Shown: in pieces, positions 7,321-15,667 of the stretch
Layout: each line of letters starts with the position of its first letter
Numbering within the stretch: the stretch's first letter is position 1
Assembly: GCA_001515955.1 (NCBI GenBank)
Contig: LOES01000104.1
Coordinates: 1-23,513, forward strand
From: Clostridia bacterium BRH_c25
GTDB taxonomy: Bacteria; Bacillota_A; Clostridia; Lutisporales; Lutisporaceae
Length of the DNA: 23,513 nt
Direction of reading: 5' to 3'
Translations under genes and position numbers: made by a program
The notes under the pieces: generated by a model
Told to the model about the DNA's origin: nothing
What the model saw: only the letters and a program-made list of their open reading frames with translations
Databases searched by the model: none

Positions 7321-9099
7321 TTATTCACCTACCCTGCTAATAGCTTTTTTAGGACAAACTTGTACGCAAAGCTCACAAGCCACACACTGTGTTTTATCAA
7401 TACAAACCTTCTTTAAGTTCTTTTCGTATTTAAGAGCGGGGCAACCCGTCTTCATACACAGCTTACATCCAATACATTTATCTGCATTTATATCGCATAC
7501 ACCTTTATAATCACCAAAGTCATTCTTGTCTTTAAATGAAAGTTTCTTAAGTACACAGGGCCATTTTGTTATTATCACTACCGGTTCATCCTGAGAAAGC
7601 CCCCAGTCCATAATCTCTTTCATCTCTTCGATTTTTAATGGATTCACAGATTTTACTTTCTTAACACCCAGAGCTTTTACAACGCTTTCAATATCGGTTA
7701 TTTCTGTTGGGTCTCCCTGGAGCGTATATCCTGTCCCGGGATTTTCCTGATGTCCTGTCATACCTGTAATTCTGTTATCAAGAATACAAAATATCGCATT
7801 GCTCCTATTATATACTGCATCTAAGAGGCTGGTTATACCCGAGTGGAAGAATGTTGAATCTCCAAGTACCGCAACCACTCTCATACTCTCATTAAATTTA
7901 TTGAATACCTTTTGTGCTCCGTGGGCCATACTAAAACCTGCTCCCATACAAATACATGTATCCTTTGCATTTAGGGGTGATTGACTGCTCAATCCATAAC
8001 ATCCTATATCACTTGAAATCATAATGTTTTTCCTCTTTGCAAGCTCAAAGAAGAAACCCCTGTGAGGACATCCTGCACAAAGCACAGGAGGCCTTTTTGC
8101 AATTATTGACTCATCATACTCAATGACTTTGTTTTCTCTTCCTAATAATGCTTTTGCAATTATATCAGGATTAAGCTCTCCCATGATAGGTATCTTTTCC
8201 TTGCCAATACAGTTAATGCCTGCCGCTTTAATCTGTTCCTCCATAAACGGGTCAAGTTCCTCTATTACATAAAGAGTTTCTACTTGGCCTTCAAATTCCT
8301 TGATCTTCTTCATTGGCAGAGGATATGTAAAACCAAGCTTAAAATAAGATACATTGTCTTCAAAAATCTCTTTGGCATACTGATAGGATGCACCAGCCGC
8401 TATAATGCCTATCTTTCTATCATTAAACTCCACATAATTAAGCTCTGTATCATTTGAAAACTCCTCAAGCCTTTTTAATCTCTCCTCCACCTTAACGCGT
8501 AGTGCTTTGGCAACTGCCGGTACCGCATCATACTTTTGAAGGTTTCTTACATATGGCTTCTTTGGTACATTAGTTCTCTCTCCAATTTCCACCAATGATT
8601 TGCTGTGACATACTCTTGTAGTCATCCTCATCATAACCGGGGTATCATACTTCTCACTGATTTCCATAGCGTATTTTACCATGTCTTTTGCTTCCTGACT
8701 GTCACTTGGCTCTAACATAGGTATTTTTGAAAACTTTGCATAATTCCTGTTATCCTGTTCATTTTGTGAAGAATGAATACCTGGGTCATCAGCACTTATT
8801 AAAAGCATTCCCCCGCTAACACCTGTATAGGCAAAGGTAAAAAGCGGATCCGCTGCCACATTTAATCCCACATGCTTCATTGCAGCTATGGTTCTTGCAC
8901 CTGCTATAGATGCTCCAATCACAGACTCTAGAGCCACTTTTTCATTTGGAGCCCATTCAGCGATAATGTCCCCTTTATAGGCTGCAATGGTTTCAAGTAT
9001 CTCTGTACTTGGTGTACCGGGATAAGCAGCGGCATAAGCAACCCCTGCTTCATAAGCGCCCCGTGCCACTGCTTCATTTGCTGTAAGCAGTTCTTTCAT
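7321..9099 (-). CDS. iorA: Indolepyruvate:ferredoxin oxidoreductase, alpha subunit
   Basis: A 592-residue TPP- and iron-sulfur-containing large subunit. The N-terminal pyrimidine domain starts MKELLTANEAVARGAYEAGV and contains AAYPGTPSTEILE. The middle carries VLCAGCPHRGFFFELAKR, and the TPP site GDSTFFHSGITSLLDAVY is followed by DNRITGMTGHQENPGTG. The C-terminus has two 4Fe-4S ferredoxin motifs, CIGCKLCMKTGCP and CVACELCVQVCP. It oxidises a 2-oxo acid plus CoA to acyl-CoA, CO2 and reduced ferredoxin. The ATG at 9099 follows GGGAGGAATAGTA; earlier in-frame codons lie upstream of this site. It sits between ptb and iorB, so its acyl-CoA product probably feeds Ptb and Buk. Confidence 0.96.
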   Translation of the reverse strand: MKELLTANEAVARGAYEAGVAYAAAYPGTPSTEILETIAAYKGDIIAEWAPNEKVALESVIGASIAGARTIAAMKHVGLNVAADPLFTFAYTGVSGGMLLISADDPGIHSSQNEQDNRNYAKFSKIPMLEPSDSQEAKDMVKYAMEISEKYDTPVMMRMTTRVCHSKSLVEIGERTNVPKKPYVRNLQKYDAVPAVAKALRVKVEERLKRLEEFSNDTELNYVEFNDRKIGIIAAGASYQYAKEIFEDNVSYFKLGFTYPLPMKKIKEFEGQVETLYVIEELDPFMEEQIKAAGINCIGKEKIPIMGELNPDIIAKALLGRENKVIEYDESIIAKRPPVLCAGCPHRGFFFELAKRKNIMISSDIGCYGLSSQSPLNAKDTCICMGAGFSMAHGAQKVFNKFNESMRVVAVLGDSTFFHSGITSLLDAVYNRSNAIFCILDNRITGMTGHQENPGTGYTLQGDPTEITDIESVVKALGVKKVKSVNPLKIEEMKEIMDWGLSQDEPVVIITKWPCVLKKLSFKDKNDFGDYKGVCDINADKCIGCKLCMKTGCPALKYEKNLKKVCIDKTQCVACELCVQVCPKKAISRVGE

Positions 9100-9147
9100 T
9101 ACTATTCCTCCCATCATTACATAAATATATTTAAACAATTTTTCGTA

Positions 9148-10053
9148 TTATTTTACTGCTGATGCGGATAACACCAGTGATAAATACTTTTCCTCCGCTG
9201 AGGATCCTCTTGATGTCAATACAATAGGTACCTTAGCCCCCACAATAAAACCAGCCATTTTAGCTCCGGCAGAATAGACCAGGGACTTCCCCAAAATATT
9301 CCCTGCAGTAATATTAGGAACTATTAGTATATCTGCATCTTCTACAACGGGACTGTCATAGCCCTTGACTTTCGCAGATTCTCTGCTCATTGCCAAATCA
9401 TAAGAAATAGGGCCCTCCACAATGCAATTTGATATTTCCCCGCTCCGGTTCATCTTATTTAGTATGTCGGCGTCCACTGTTTCGGGCATTTTAGTGTTCA
9501 CATTTTCCACAGCAGCTAAAACTGCTACTTTAGGTTTTTCATAACCCATTGCTACTAAAGTATTGACAGCATTTTCTATTATTTGTTTTTTCTCCTCTAC
9601 ATTTGGGTACATCATCATTCCGCCGTCTGTAACTACAAGGAGCTTATGATAACTTGGCATTTCATGAATTACAAAATGGGACATGACATTTCCTGTTCTC
9701 AACCCTTTTTCTTTATTTACTACTGCCTTTAAAAGATCAGCAGTCTGTATTTTCCCCTTCATAATGAAATCTGCTGCGTTATCATGAATAAGCTTCACCG
9801 ACTTCTCAGCTGCATCAGCATCACTTTCTGCGTGGATTATTGCTTCATCATCTAAATCTTCATTTAAACTTTTAACTATAGATTTTATTTTAACTTTGTC
9901 TCCTATTAAGACTGGTTCTACAATGTTATCCTTTCTGGCTCTAAACACAGCCTCAAGGGTATGTTCGTCCTGTGCCGCAACCACAGCAACCCTTTTCTTT
10001 GCACCAGTATTTTGAACCTTCTGTATTAATTCTTTAAAACTACTAAAAACCAT
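9148..10053 (-). CDS. ptb: Phosphate butyryltransferase-like acyltransferase
   Basis: A 301-residue member of the phosphate acetyl/butyryltransferase family at full length. Recognisable segments are KKRVAVVAAQDEHTLEAV, ADFIMKGKIQTADLLKAV, LLVVTDGGMMMYPNVEEK, VEGPISYDLAMSRESA and DILIVPNITAGNILGKSLV. It exchanges CoA for phosphate on an acyl-CoA, giving the acyl phosphate used by Buk. AAGGGGGGAG lies 5 nt before the ATG. It is the second gene of the sigma-54 operon, next to iorA and away from buk. The acyl chain used in vivo is not determined by sequence; branched or aryl acyl groups would suit the ior genes. Confidence 0.95.
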   Translation of the reverse strand: MVFSSFKELIQKVQNTGAKKRVAVVAAQDEHTLEAVFRARKDNIVEPVLIGDKVKIKSIVKSLNEDLDDEAIIHAESDADAAEKSVKLIHDNAADFIMKGKIQTADLLKAVVNKEKGLRTGNVMSHFVIHEMPSYHKLLVVTDGGMMMYPNVEEKKQIIENAVNTLVAMGYEKPKVAVLAAVENVNTKMPETVDADILNKMNRSGEISNCIVEGPISYDLAMSRESAKVKGYDSPVVEDADILIVPNITAGNILGKSLVYSAGAKMAGFIVGAKVPIVLTSRGSSAEEKYLSLVLSASAVK

Positions 10054-10133
10054 TGCTCTCCCCCCTTACAAAAGATGGTACAGAAAAAATACTTTTTAAA
10101 ACTCATTTCATCATAGCTGCATTTAATTCATAC

Positions 10134-10424
10134 TTAATCCTCCCAGTCAAAAGATACCCTTGAAACCAAATGCTTATCTGTCCTATTAACAAAAGCTTTG
10201 TGTAAATCATCATTTAAATAGGAATCTAAAGATTCTTTGTTTTCAAAATCCATCTCTACCATTACATCCATGTTAGAATCCCTAACTACACAATTGCTGT
10301 AAACATTTACGTTTAGAATATTGTCTAATTTCTTACCTATACTGAAAAAAACTTCTTTTGTATATTTTAGAACATCCTCATTATAGTAGTTAGGTTCAAA
10401 CTTAAAGAGAACATAATGCTTCAT
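10134..10424 (-). CDS. Dabb-type stress-responsive alpha/beta-barrel protein
   Basis: A 96-residue protein opening MKHYVLFKFEPNY and containing NCVVRDSNMDVMVEMDFENK and a DDLHKAF segment. This is the pattern of the dimeric alpha/beta-barrel (Dabb) family: a ferredoxin-like fold that dimerises and often binds small hydrophobic acids or acts as a minor enzyme. It is the first gene of the operon, with GAGGAGG upstream and a -24/-12 promoter 48 bp before the start. Its role is unknown; binding or isomerising a pathway intermediate is possible. Confidence 0.82.
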   Translation of the reverse strand: MKHYVLFKFEPNYYNEDVLKYTKEVFFSIGKKLDNILNVNVYSNCVVRDSNMDVMVEMDFENKESLDSYLNDDLHKAFVNRTDKHLVSRVSFDWED

Positions 10425-10471
10425 AATAAACGTAAACCTCCTCGGGTTTTATACATATGCATAAATTATTC

Positions 10472-10488
10472 AGCAATTTTCATGCCAA
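10472..10488 (-). promoter_or_regulatory. Sigma-54 (-24/-12) promoter of the Dabb-ptb-ior-buk operon
   Basis: The minus strand reads TTGGCATGAAAATTGCT. It has GG and GC exactly 10 bp apart, matching TGGCAYG-N4-TTGCW. The start of transcription is expected near 10461, about 36 nt before the Dabb ATG. A sigma-54 activator gene is divergent and adjacent. Confidence 0.88.
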
Positions 10489-10647
10489 TATAAGAGATTT
10501 AAGATTATATATCGGTGTAATATAGCACTTGCATTGCTGTCCGCCCAATCTTTATTCCATCTTCAGTATATTTAGTAATTAGAGGAAAATGTATATTCAG
10601 AACAGGTAAGTATATTACTTTAAAACTATATAATCATAATTGAATAT

Positions 10648-10703
10648 ATAGTTATTAATTTCAAAAATGAAATTACAATTTTATTTTTGAAATTAATAAC
10701 TAT
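10648..10703. promoter_or_regulatory. Double-palindrome upstream activating sequence (UAS 1)
   Basis: A perfect 21-bp inverted repeat (10648-10668 against 10683-10703) encloses two 16-bp elements. These are ATTTCAAAAATGAAAT at 10658-10673 and ATTTTATTTTTGAAAT at 10678-10693, separated by 4 bp. The first is a perfect ATTTCA-N4-TGAAAT palindrome; the second has one mismatch. The layout equals UAS 2 at 15571-15606. It is centred about 195 bp upstream of the operon A -24/-12 promoter, and ends 9 bp before the -35 of the activator's own promoter. Confidence 0.8.
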
Positions 10704-10711
10704 TTTACATA

Positions 10712-10740
10712 TTGAAAATCAGGCATTTCTCTGTTAAAAT
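10712..10740 (+). promoter_or_regulatory. Sigma-A promoter of the sigma-54 activator gene
   Basis: TTGAAA (10712-10717), a 17-bp spacer, and TAAAAT (10735-10740). The gene starts at 10798 with AAAGAGG as ribosome-binding site. The closeness of UAS 1 suggests that the bound activator may repress its own gene. Confidence 0.65.
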
Positions 10741-10797
10741 TTAATCACTGATAGTAAGAAATATATAGTATGAATGTCAAAATAAAGAGGTTTTTAT

Positions 10798-12699
10798 ATG
10801 ATTAATAAGTTTGAAAAACAATTTTTGGCTATTGTTCCCGTAGAGGAAGAAAAAGAAAAAATATCTAATGATACTAATATAATGAACTATATTTATAAGG
10901 TTATTGTTTCGAACCCTAACGAGGAATTGCTTGCCGAAATAAATGAGATAATAAAAAACGTAAACATTTCCGGAATTATTACAAGAGGAAGCCTGGCCAA
11001 CTATTTGTTTCAAAACAATATCCCTCTTCCTATTTTTGATTTAAAATTTGATTTAACTGTCTTGATGAAGATTTTGGAAAAATGTGTGGTAACAGAATAT
11101 AAAAGAATATGCATCTTTGAAATAGGGTATGAAAGTCTCGGAGTCTCATCTCAAAATATTTTTTCACATAACCATATGGGAGATTATGAGTTTTACTACT
11201 ACAAAATGTTCAATAATATTGATGTTGAAACCACTATTGCTAAACTAGCAAGTAACAGGAGTATCGATGTACTGATCGGGGATGTTGAACCCACCCTCAT
11301 TGCAAATAAATACAATATACCGGTAGAGCATATCGCCATAAACAGCACCTCCTGGAAGACAACTATAAACCAGGCACGCCATTCAACTGATATTTCAATA
11401 AAAGAAAAATCGAAAAATAATTTCATTGAAATAATCACAAATATTATGTCAGAGGCAGTAATAATAATAGATGCTAATGGGATTATAAAGAGATACAATC
11501 TACAGGCTGAAAAACTATTCTTTAATGAAGGTAATTGCTTGAAAATTCAGGATGTATTTAATATAGAAATTGAAGCATTATTATCAACTCCTGCAAATTA
11601 CATAATAAAAATCCAGAAAAATAATTATGTCATAAATATGATTCCTGTTATATTGGAACAGGAAATGCTTTTTGCAATTATAATAAATAATATAAAATAT
11701 GTGCAAAATCTTGAAATGTCGATAAGAACACAAAATCAAATAAAAGGTTTAACTGCAAAAGTATATTTTAAAGATATTATTTGCAAAGATGCTAAAACTA
11801 AGTTAATCGTAAAAATAGCTAAGAAATATGCTAAGTCTAATAGTACTATTATTATATATGGTGAGTCCGGAACAGGAAAAGAAGTATTTGCATCAAGCAT
11901 TCATAATGAGAGTTTGCGTGCAAACGGTCCTTTTGTGGCCATTAATTGTGCATCTTTTAATGAAAATTTAATTCAAAGTGAGCTTTTTGGTTATGAAAAG
12001 GGTTCATTTACAGGTGCTTCAAGCAGTGGCAAAAAGGGGTTATTTGAAATAGCTCATAACGGTACTCTATTTTTGGATGAAATAGGTGAACTTCCATTAA
12101 ATCTTCAGGCAAAACTTCTAAGGGTAATACAGGAAAAGGAAATCATGAGAATTGGCGGAGATAAGATTATCCCCGTGGATGTACGAATTATCGCTGCCAC
12201 AAATAAAGATTTAAAGCAGATGGTTAAGAAAAACTTATTCCGCGAAGATTTGTATTATAGGCTGGCACTACTGGAAATTGACATTCCTCCTCTAAGAGAC
12301 AGGCCTAATGACATTATACCCTTATTTATAACATTTCTAACCGAAATTGCCGAACAGGAAAACAAATCAATATATTGGGATGATATATCCATTTTCAACC
12401 TATTATTGACCTATGATTGGCCGGGAAATGTTAGAGAGCTTAAAAACTTTTGCGAAAGGGTAGTAATATTATCCGATGAAAACAAACTAACTTACAGTTT
12501 TATAGTTAGTATGATCAGTCAAAAACACAATATAGAAAGTACACCAACATATACCACTGAAATAACCGATAACCTAAGGGAATTAGAAGTTAACTATGTA
12601 AATTTCCTTTTGCACAAATTCGGCAATGATAAGGAAAAGCTATGCAATTTTTTAAACATCAGCAAAACAACATTGTGGCGTAAGCTTAGTAATTCTTAA
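10798..12699 (+). CDS. Sigma-54-dependent activator, PrpR_N-PAS-AAA-Fis
   Basis: A 633-residue enhancer-binding protein. Residues about 10-195 form a PrpR_N-type sensor ([19 protein letters not shown] resembles the family's D-V-x-I-G-x-x-x-x-x-x-A segment). Residues about 205-305 are a PAS domain ([20 protein letters not shown]). The AAA+ domain spans about 325-560, with Walker A GESGTGKE (355-362), the sigma-54 contact loop GSFTGA (402-407, Ser replacing the usual Ala), Walker B FLDE (425-428), and FREDLYYRL with arginine fingers. [10 protein letters not shown] and a Fis-type helix-turn-helix (about 609-632, [10 protein letters not shown]) close the protein. It lies between two minus-strand operons that have -24/-12 promoters and a shared palindromic UAS, so it is the likely activator of both. 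The effector is unknown. Confidence 0.95.
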   Translation: MINKFEKQFLAIVPVEEEKEKISNDTNIMNYIYKVIVSNPNEELLAEINEIIKNVNISGIITRGSLANYLFQNNIPLPIFDLKFDLTVLMKILEKCVVTEYKRICIFEIGYESLGVSSQNIFSHNHMGDYEFYYYKMFNNIDVETTIAKLASNRSIDVLIGDVEPTLIANKYNIPVEHIAINSTSWKTTINQARHSTDISIKEKSKNNFIEIITNIMSEAVIIIDANGIIKRYNLQAEKLFFNEGNCLKIQDVFNIEIEALLSTPANYIIKIQKNNYVINMIPVILEQEMLFAIIINNIKYVQNLEMSIRTQNQIKGLTAKVYFKDIICKDAKTKLIVKIAKKYAKSNSTIIIYGESGTGKEVFASSIHNESLRANGPFVAINCASFNENLIQSELFGYEKGSFTGASSSGKKGLFEIAHNGTLFLDEIGELPLNLQAKLLRVIQEKEIMRIGGDKIIPVDVRIIAATNKDLKQMVKKNLFREDLYYRLALLEIDIPPLRDRPNDIIPLFITFLTEIAEQENKSIYWDDISIFNLLLTYDWPGNVRELKNFCERVVILSDENKLTYSFIVSMISQKHNIESTPTYTTEITDNLRELEVNYVNFLLHKFGNDKEKLCNFLNISKTTLWRKLSNS

Positions 12700-12708
12700 T
12701 AATATTAT

Positions 12709-12748
12709 AAAGAAAAGGCCGATGGTTTTCTCCACCGGCCTTTTCTTT
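12709..12748. terminator. Bidirectional terminator between the activator and kdgT-like genes
   Basis: Arms 12709-12725 and 12732-12748 (17 bp each, one mismatch) form a stem with GGCC core, a 6-nt loop, and A/T tracts on both sides. It serves both the plus-strand activator gene (stop 12699) and the minus-strand permease gene (stop 12759). Confidence 0.92.
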
Positions 12749-12758
12749 ATACATTTTA

Positions 12759-13727
12759 CTATGCTTCTATACTATTTTGTTCCTTGGGATATTTCGGGCT
12801 ACCGTATTTTTTTACAACATAACTCGTTATAACTGGAGCAATAATTGCTGTAACAATAACTGCTGTTGCCACAGCAGCCGTTGCTGTATCAACCTGTCCT
12901 GCTAATGAAGGATCGATCTGGGCAAGAATTGCAGGAACTGCAACCGCATTGCCTGCTGTCGTGCAAAGGGCAAAAGCTGCATAGCCTGGACGTCTTAATA
13001 TGAATCTGTCTGCCGGTAAAATAAACAATGCTGATAATATTACTACAGCAATTCCAAGCAGAATGCCTGTTGCACCACCTGTAACGATGTTTTTCAAGTT
13101 TAATCCGGTACCCAGGCAGAAAGCCAGGAACGGAAGTGTAAATAAAATACCAGGCTCTAAAAATTTTCTAATATCTTTATCTAAATTTCCAAGAATAATA
13201 CCTACAATCAATGGCCCAACGGATGCTAATAATGCAACTGCATCAAAGCTTGCAAGTCCTGCCAGGCCCATACCAATAAGAGTTAAAAACGGTCCATCAT
13301 TAATTCCTAATAACGATTGCGCTCCCAAGTCATTTTCATCACCAAACTGACTCATTAGACCAAGGTACATACCACCATTGCTATTTGTCACGGCTGCTAA
13401 AAGCATCAAAGGCGTCAACCCTATAACACCATTAGGCCCCCAAATTTTGGCTACAACCAACGTGGATACAAAGCCAGCTAGAAATTTCGCCGCCAGTAAT
13501 ACAAATCCTCTTTTTAAAGGCTCACCGATTTTTGTAATGGTAATTTGAGAGCCTACACATAACAAGCTGGCGCCTATAAAAGAGCCTGCTCCCGCCTTAA
13601 AGGTTGCTGTAGTCATTCCGCCAATGTTTAATAATTGTGGAAATAGCAAATTAATTACTGCTCCCAGAAACAGAGGAATAACCATCAATCCGCCTGGAAC
13701 CTTTTGTACAGTCTTTAATATTTTCAT
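12759..13727 (-). CDS. KdgT-family 2-keto-3-deoxygluconate-type permease
   Basis: A 322-residue membrane protein with about ten hydrophobic helices, matching the usual KdgT length. It starts KTVQKVPGGLMVIPLFLGA. Family-like segments are AVTNSNGGMYLGLMSQFGDE, LGINDGPFLTLIGMGLAGLA and ALCTTAGNAVAVPAILAQ. KdgT carries 2-keto-3-deoxygluconate by proton symport, and related proteins carry other hydroxy or oxo acids. AAGGGGTG precedes the ATG. It is the last gene of a three-gene operon with the UxaA-type subunits. The exact substrate should not be read from the name, because no kdgK, kdgA or uronate genes are in view. Confidence 0.9.
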   Translation of the reverse strand: MKILKTVQKVPGGLMVIPLFLGAVINLLFPQLLNIGGMTTATFKAGAGSFIGASLLCVGSQITITKIGEPLKRGFVLLAAKFLAGFVSTLVVAKIWGPNGVIGLTPLMLLAAVTNSNGGMYLGLMSQFGDENDLGAQSLLGINDGPFLTLIGMGLAGLASFDAVALLASVGPLIVGIILGNLDKDIRKFLEPGILFTLPFLAFCLGTGLNLKNIVTGGATGILLGIAVVILSALFILPADRFILRRPGYAAFALCTTAGNAVAVPAILAQIDPSLAGQVDTATAAVATAVIVTAIIAPVITSYVVKKYGSPKYPKEQNSIEA

Positions 13728-13751
13728 TTATTCTACACCCCTTTTAGTTTT

Positions 13752-14912
13752 TTAAGCATAACTATTAAATTGGTTAATCGCCATATCTGAAATTTCATTA
13801 TCTTCTGCCTTAACATTCTTGCCGTTACATACCTGAACTATATAACTTAAAAGCTCCTCCCCAAGCTCTTCAACAGATTTAGCTCCTGTAACACTATCAC
13901 TTGTATCGAAATCTATCATATCATTTAGTCGAACAGCTGTATCATGGTTTCCGGTAATTTTTACAACTGGGGCTATAGCATTTCCTACAGGAGTGCCCAT
14001 ACCTGTTGTAAAAGCTACGATTTGAGCGCCTCCGGCTATTAAAGATACTACAGATGCAACATCATAGGCAGTCCCGTCCATAAATACCAAACCCTTTTTG
14101 TCAATCATCTGTCCATATTCATATACTCCACTGAATGGTTTTGTACCGCTTTTATGAACACATCCCAATGATTTTTCTTCCAGAGTTGTTATCCCGCTGG
14201 CCTTATTCCCGGGAGAAGGATTTGTATTTCTAATATCTTCTCCCATATCTGCAAACATCTTTTCATATTTTAATACGGTATCACACAGTTTTTGTCCAAT
14301 TTCAGGAGTTAGAGCACGCTCTTTGAGTATATGCTCTGCTCCAATAGCTTCCGGTGTTTCACACAAAACAGATGTACCATTCAAGTCTACTAATCTATCC
14401 GAGGTATTTCCAAGTACAGCATTAGCAGAAAACCCTGATGTCGGATCAGAACCACCGCATTCCAATCCAAGAATAATATCAGATAAATCACATTCTTCCC
14501 TTACACATTTGCTTGCCTCTTCACTTAAAGCTTTAACTATCTCAACACCTTTTGCAACAGTTTTCTGAATGCCTCCCTCTTCTTGAATGCTGATGTAGTA
14601 TACGGGCTTATTAGTTTTCTTCCGTATAGCTTCCAGATACGTAGCTTCCCGTATCATTTCACATCCCAGTCCTACAATCAGAACACCGTATACATTACCA
14701 TTCGCAATCAGCCCCGATAAAATATTCAGGGTAACTGCAGTATCCCTTGAATTTTGAGCACAACCGTTGGGATTGTATAAATATTGAATACCATCCACTT
14801 TGTTGGCAATCTTCTGGGCCACTCCTGCGGCACATATAACTCCCGGCATAATAACAACATGATTACGAATGCCTACATGCCCATCCGGACGTTTATAGCC
14901 ATTGAATTTCAT
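13752..14912 (-). CDS. UxaA-family dehydratase, large subunit
   Basis: A 386-residue C-terminal-type catalytic subunit of the altronate/galactarate dehydratase family. It begins FNGYKRPDGHVGIRNHVVIM and contains NPNGCAQNSRDTAVTLN, LGLECGGSDPTSGFSANAV and GAQIVAFTTGMGTPVGNAI, all typical of UxaA/GarD/SuyB proteins. It is an iron-dependent lyase that removes water, or sulfite in SuyB, from a hydroxy acid to give a 2-oxo acid. The start overlaps the SAF subunit stop by one base (TAATG), and GGGAGG lies inside the upstream gene. UxaA itself is usually one fused chain; here the SAF domain is a separate gene as in SuyA/SuyB. The substrate is undetermined. Confidence 0.9.
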   Translation of the reverse strand: MKFNGYKRPDGHVGIRNHVVIMPGVICAAGVAQKIANKVDGIQYLYNPNGCAQNSRDTAVTLNILSGLIANGNVYGVLIVGLGCEMIREATYLEAIRKKTNKPVYYISIQEEGGIQKTVAKGVEIVKALSEEASKCVREECDLSDIILGLECGGSDPTSGFSANAVLGNTSDRLVDLNGTSVLCETPEAIGAEHILKERALTPEIGQKLCDTVLKYEKMFADMGEDIRNTNPSPGNKASGITTLEEKSLGCVHKSGTKPFSGVYEYGQMIDKKGLVFMDGTAYDVASVVSLIAGGAQIVAFTTGMGTPVGNAIAPVVKITGNHDTAVRLNDMIDFDTSDSVTGAKSVEELGEELLSYIVQVCNGKNVKAEDNEISDMAINQFNSYA

Positions 14913-15196
14913 TACTCAACCTCCCTCAATTTTTTGCTGTCCAAATTATTTTCATGCACATGCTCACCTGCTTTAATATCATTTGTCGCATAACCTATTA
15001 TTTCACCATACTTTAAAACTGCATCACCCTTCTTAATATCTACAATAGCAACCTTATGATTAACAGGGATATTGAAAACCGCCTTAACTATCGATGTTTT
15101 GCCATTCAAAACAAATGTAATTTCATCGCCACATGATATTGGCTTGGTTACTGTTACAACCATATCATTGTCATTTAGCAGAACTGCATTAACCAT
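14912..15196 (-). CDS. UxaA-family dehydratase, small SAF-domain subunit
   Basis: A 94-residue SAF-domain protein, the N-terminal-type partner of the large dehydratase. It contains MVVTVTKPISCGDEITF, then VNHKVAIVDIKKGDAVLKYG and IGYATNDIKAGEHVHENNL, the usual pattern of the small UxaA/SuyA subunit. GGGGGG lies 6 nt before the ATG. It is the first gene of operon B and is translationally coupled to the large subunit. A -24/-12 promoter lies 57 bp upstream. Confidence 0.92.
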   Translation of the reverse strand: MVNAVLLNDNDMVVTVTKPISCGDEITFVLNGKTSIVKAVFNIPVNHKVAIVDIKKGDAVLKYGEIIGYATNDIKAGEHVHENNLDSKKLREVE

Positions 15197-15252
15197 TTCA
15201 TTCCCCCCTTCCCATTTAAAATTGTTAACAATAAACTTCTAATAATAAAACA

Positions 15253-15268
15253 AGCAAGTGTTGTGCCA
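15253..15268 (-). promoter_or_regulatory. Sigma-54 (-24/-12) promoter of the UxaA-KdgT operon
   Basis: The minus strand reads TGGCACAACACTTGCT, with GG and GC 10 bp apart, close to the consensus TGGCACG-N4-TTGCW. Transcription should start near 15242, about 45 nt before the small-subunit ATG. UAS 2 lies about 330 bp upstream. Confidence 0.88.
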
Positions 15269-15357
15269 TATTAATTTATTTTATTGCTAATTCTATAAAT
15301 CGAAAAACTTTTCTTACTATTCTGCAAAATATAAATTATACACCAGTTTACAAGTTC

Positions 15358-15564
15358 TTAAGCAGTATAGCCTAATTCCAGGAAGCAATCAACAGCATTC
15401 CTAACAGCAAAATAAATTTTATTGTTTTCGAAGCGTTTTATGAAAACATCAAAAATTAATTTTGGGGTCAATTGTTGGTGTTTACCAGCCAAAGCTGCAG
15501 ATTGAAACATTCTACCATAAACCGCTGAAACTGGAATCTGGATGCCACAAATCGATGTTGCCAA
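15358..15564 (-). other. Unrecognised 68-codon open frame, possibly a gene remnant
   Basis: An open frame beginning at TTG without a ribosome-binding site encodes a peptide ending IYFAVRNAVDCFLELGYTA. I do not recognise it. It lies between UAS 2 and the -24/-12 promoter of operon B, where a translated gene is not expected. It could be a fragment of a decayed or inserted gene, or simply open by chance. Apart from this frame, the promoter and the UAS, I see nothing in the 15197-15667 gap. Confidence 0.25.
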
Positions 15565-15570
15565 AAACAG

Positions 15571-15606
15571 ATTTCACTAATGAAATTTACATTTCATTAG
15601 TGAAAT
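15571..15606. promoter_or_regulatory. Double-palindrome upstream activating sequence (UAS 2)
   Basis: ATTTCACTAATGAAAT (15571-15586), a 4-bp gap, then ATTTCATTAGTGAAAT (15591-15606). The two 16-bp arms are perfect inverted copies, and each is itself an ATTTCA-N4-TGAAAT palindrome. Centre-to-centre spacing is 20 bp, two helical turns, identical to UAS 1. This fits two dimers of a Fis-type activator bound on one face of the helix. Confidence 0.82.
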
Positions 15607-15667
15607 AACCTTTATGATTTTTTATTTTATTTTAAGTTATTCTTAGATGGGATAATTAGACATACAA

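Noticed and set aside
15571..15606. UAS 2 hairpin as a terminator of the ECF ATPase gene
   Set aside because: The same two-palindrome layout recurs at 10658-10693 where no gene ends, so protein binding explains it better, and no T tract follows directly.
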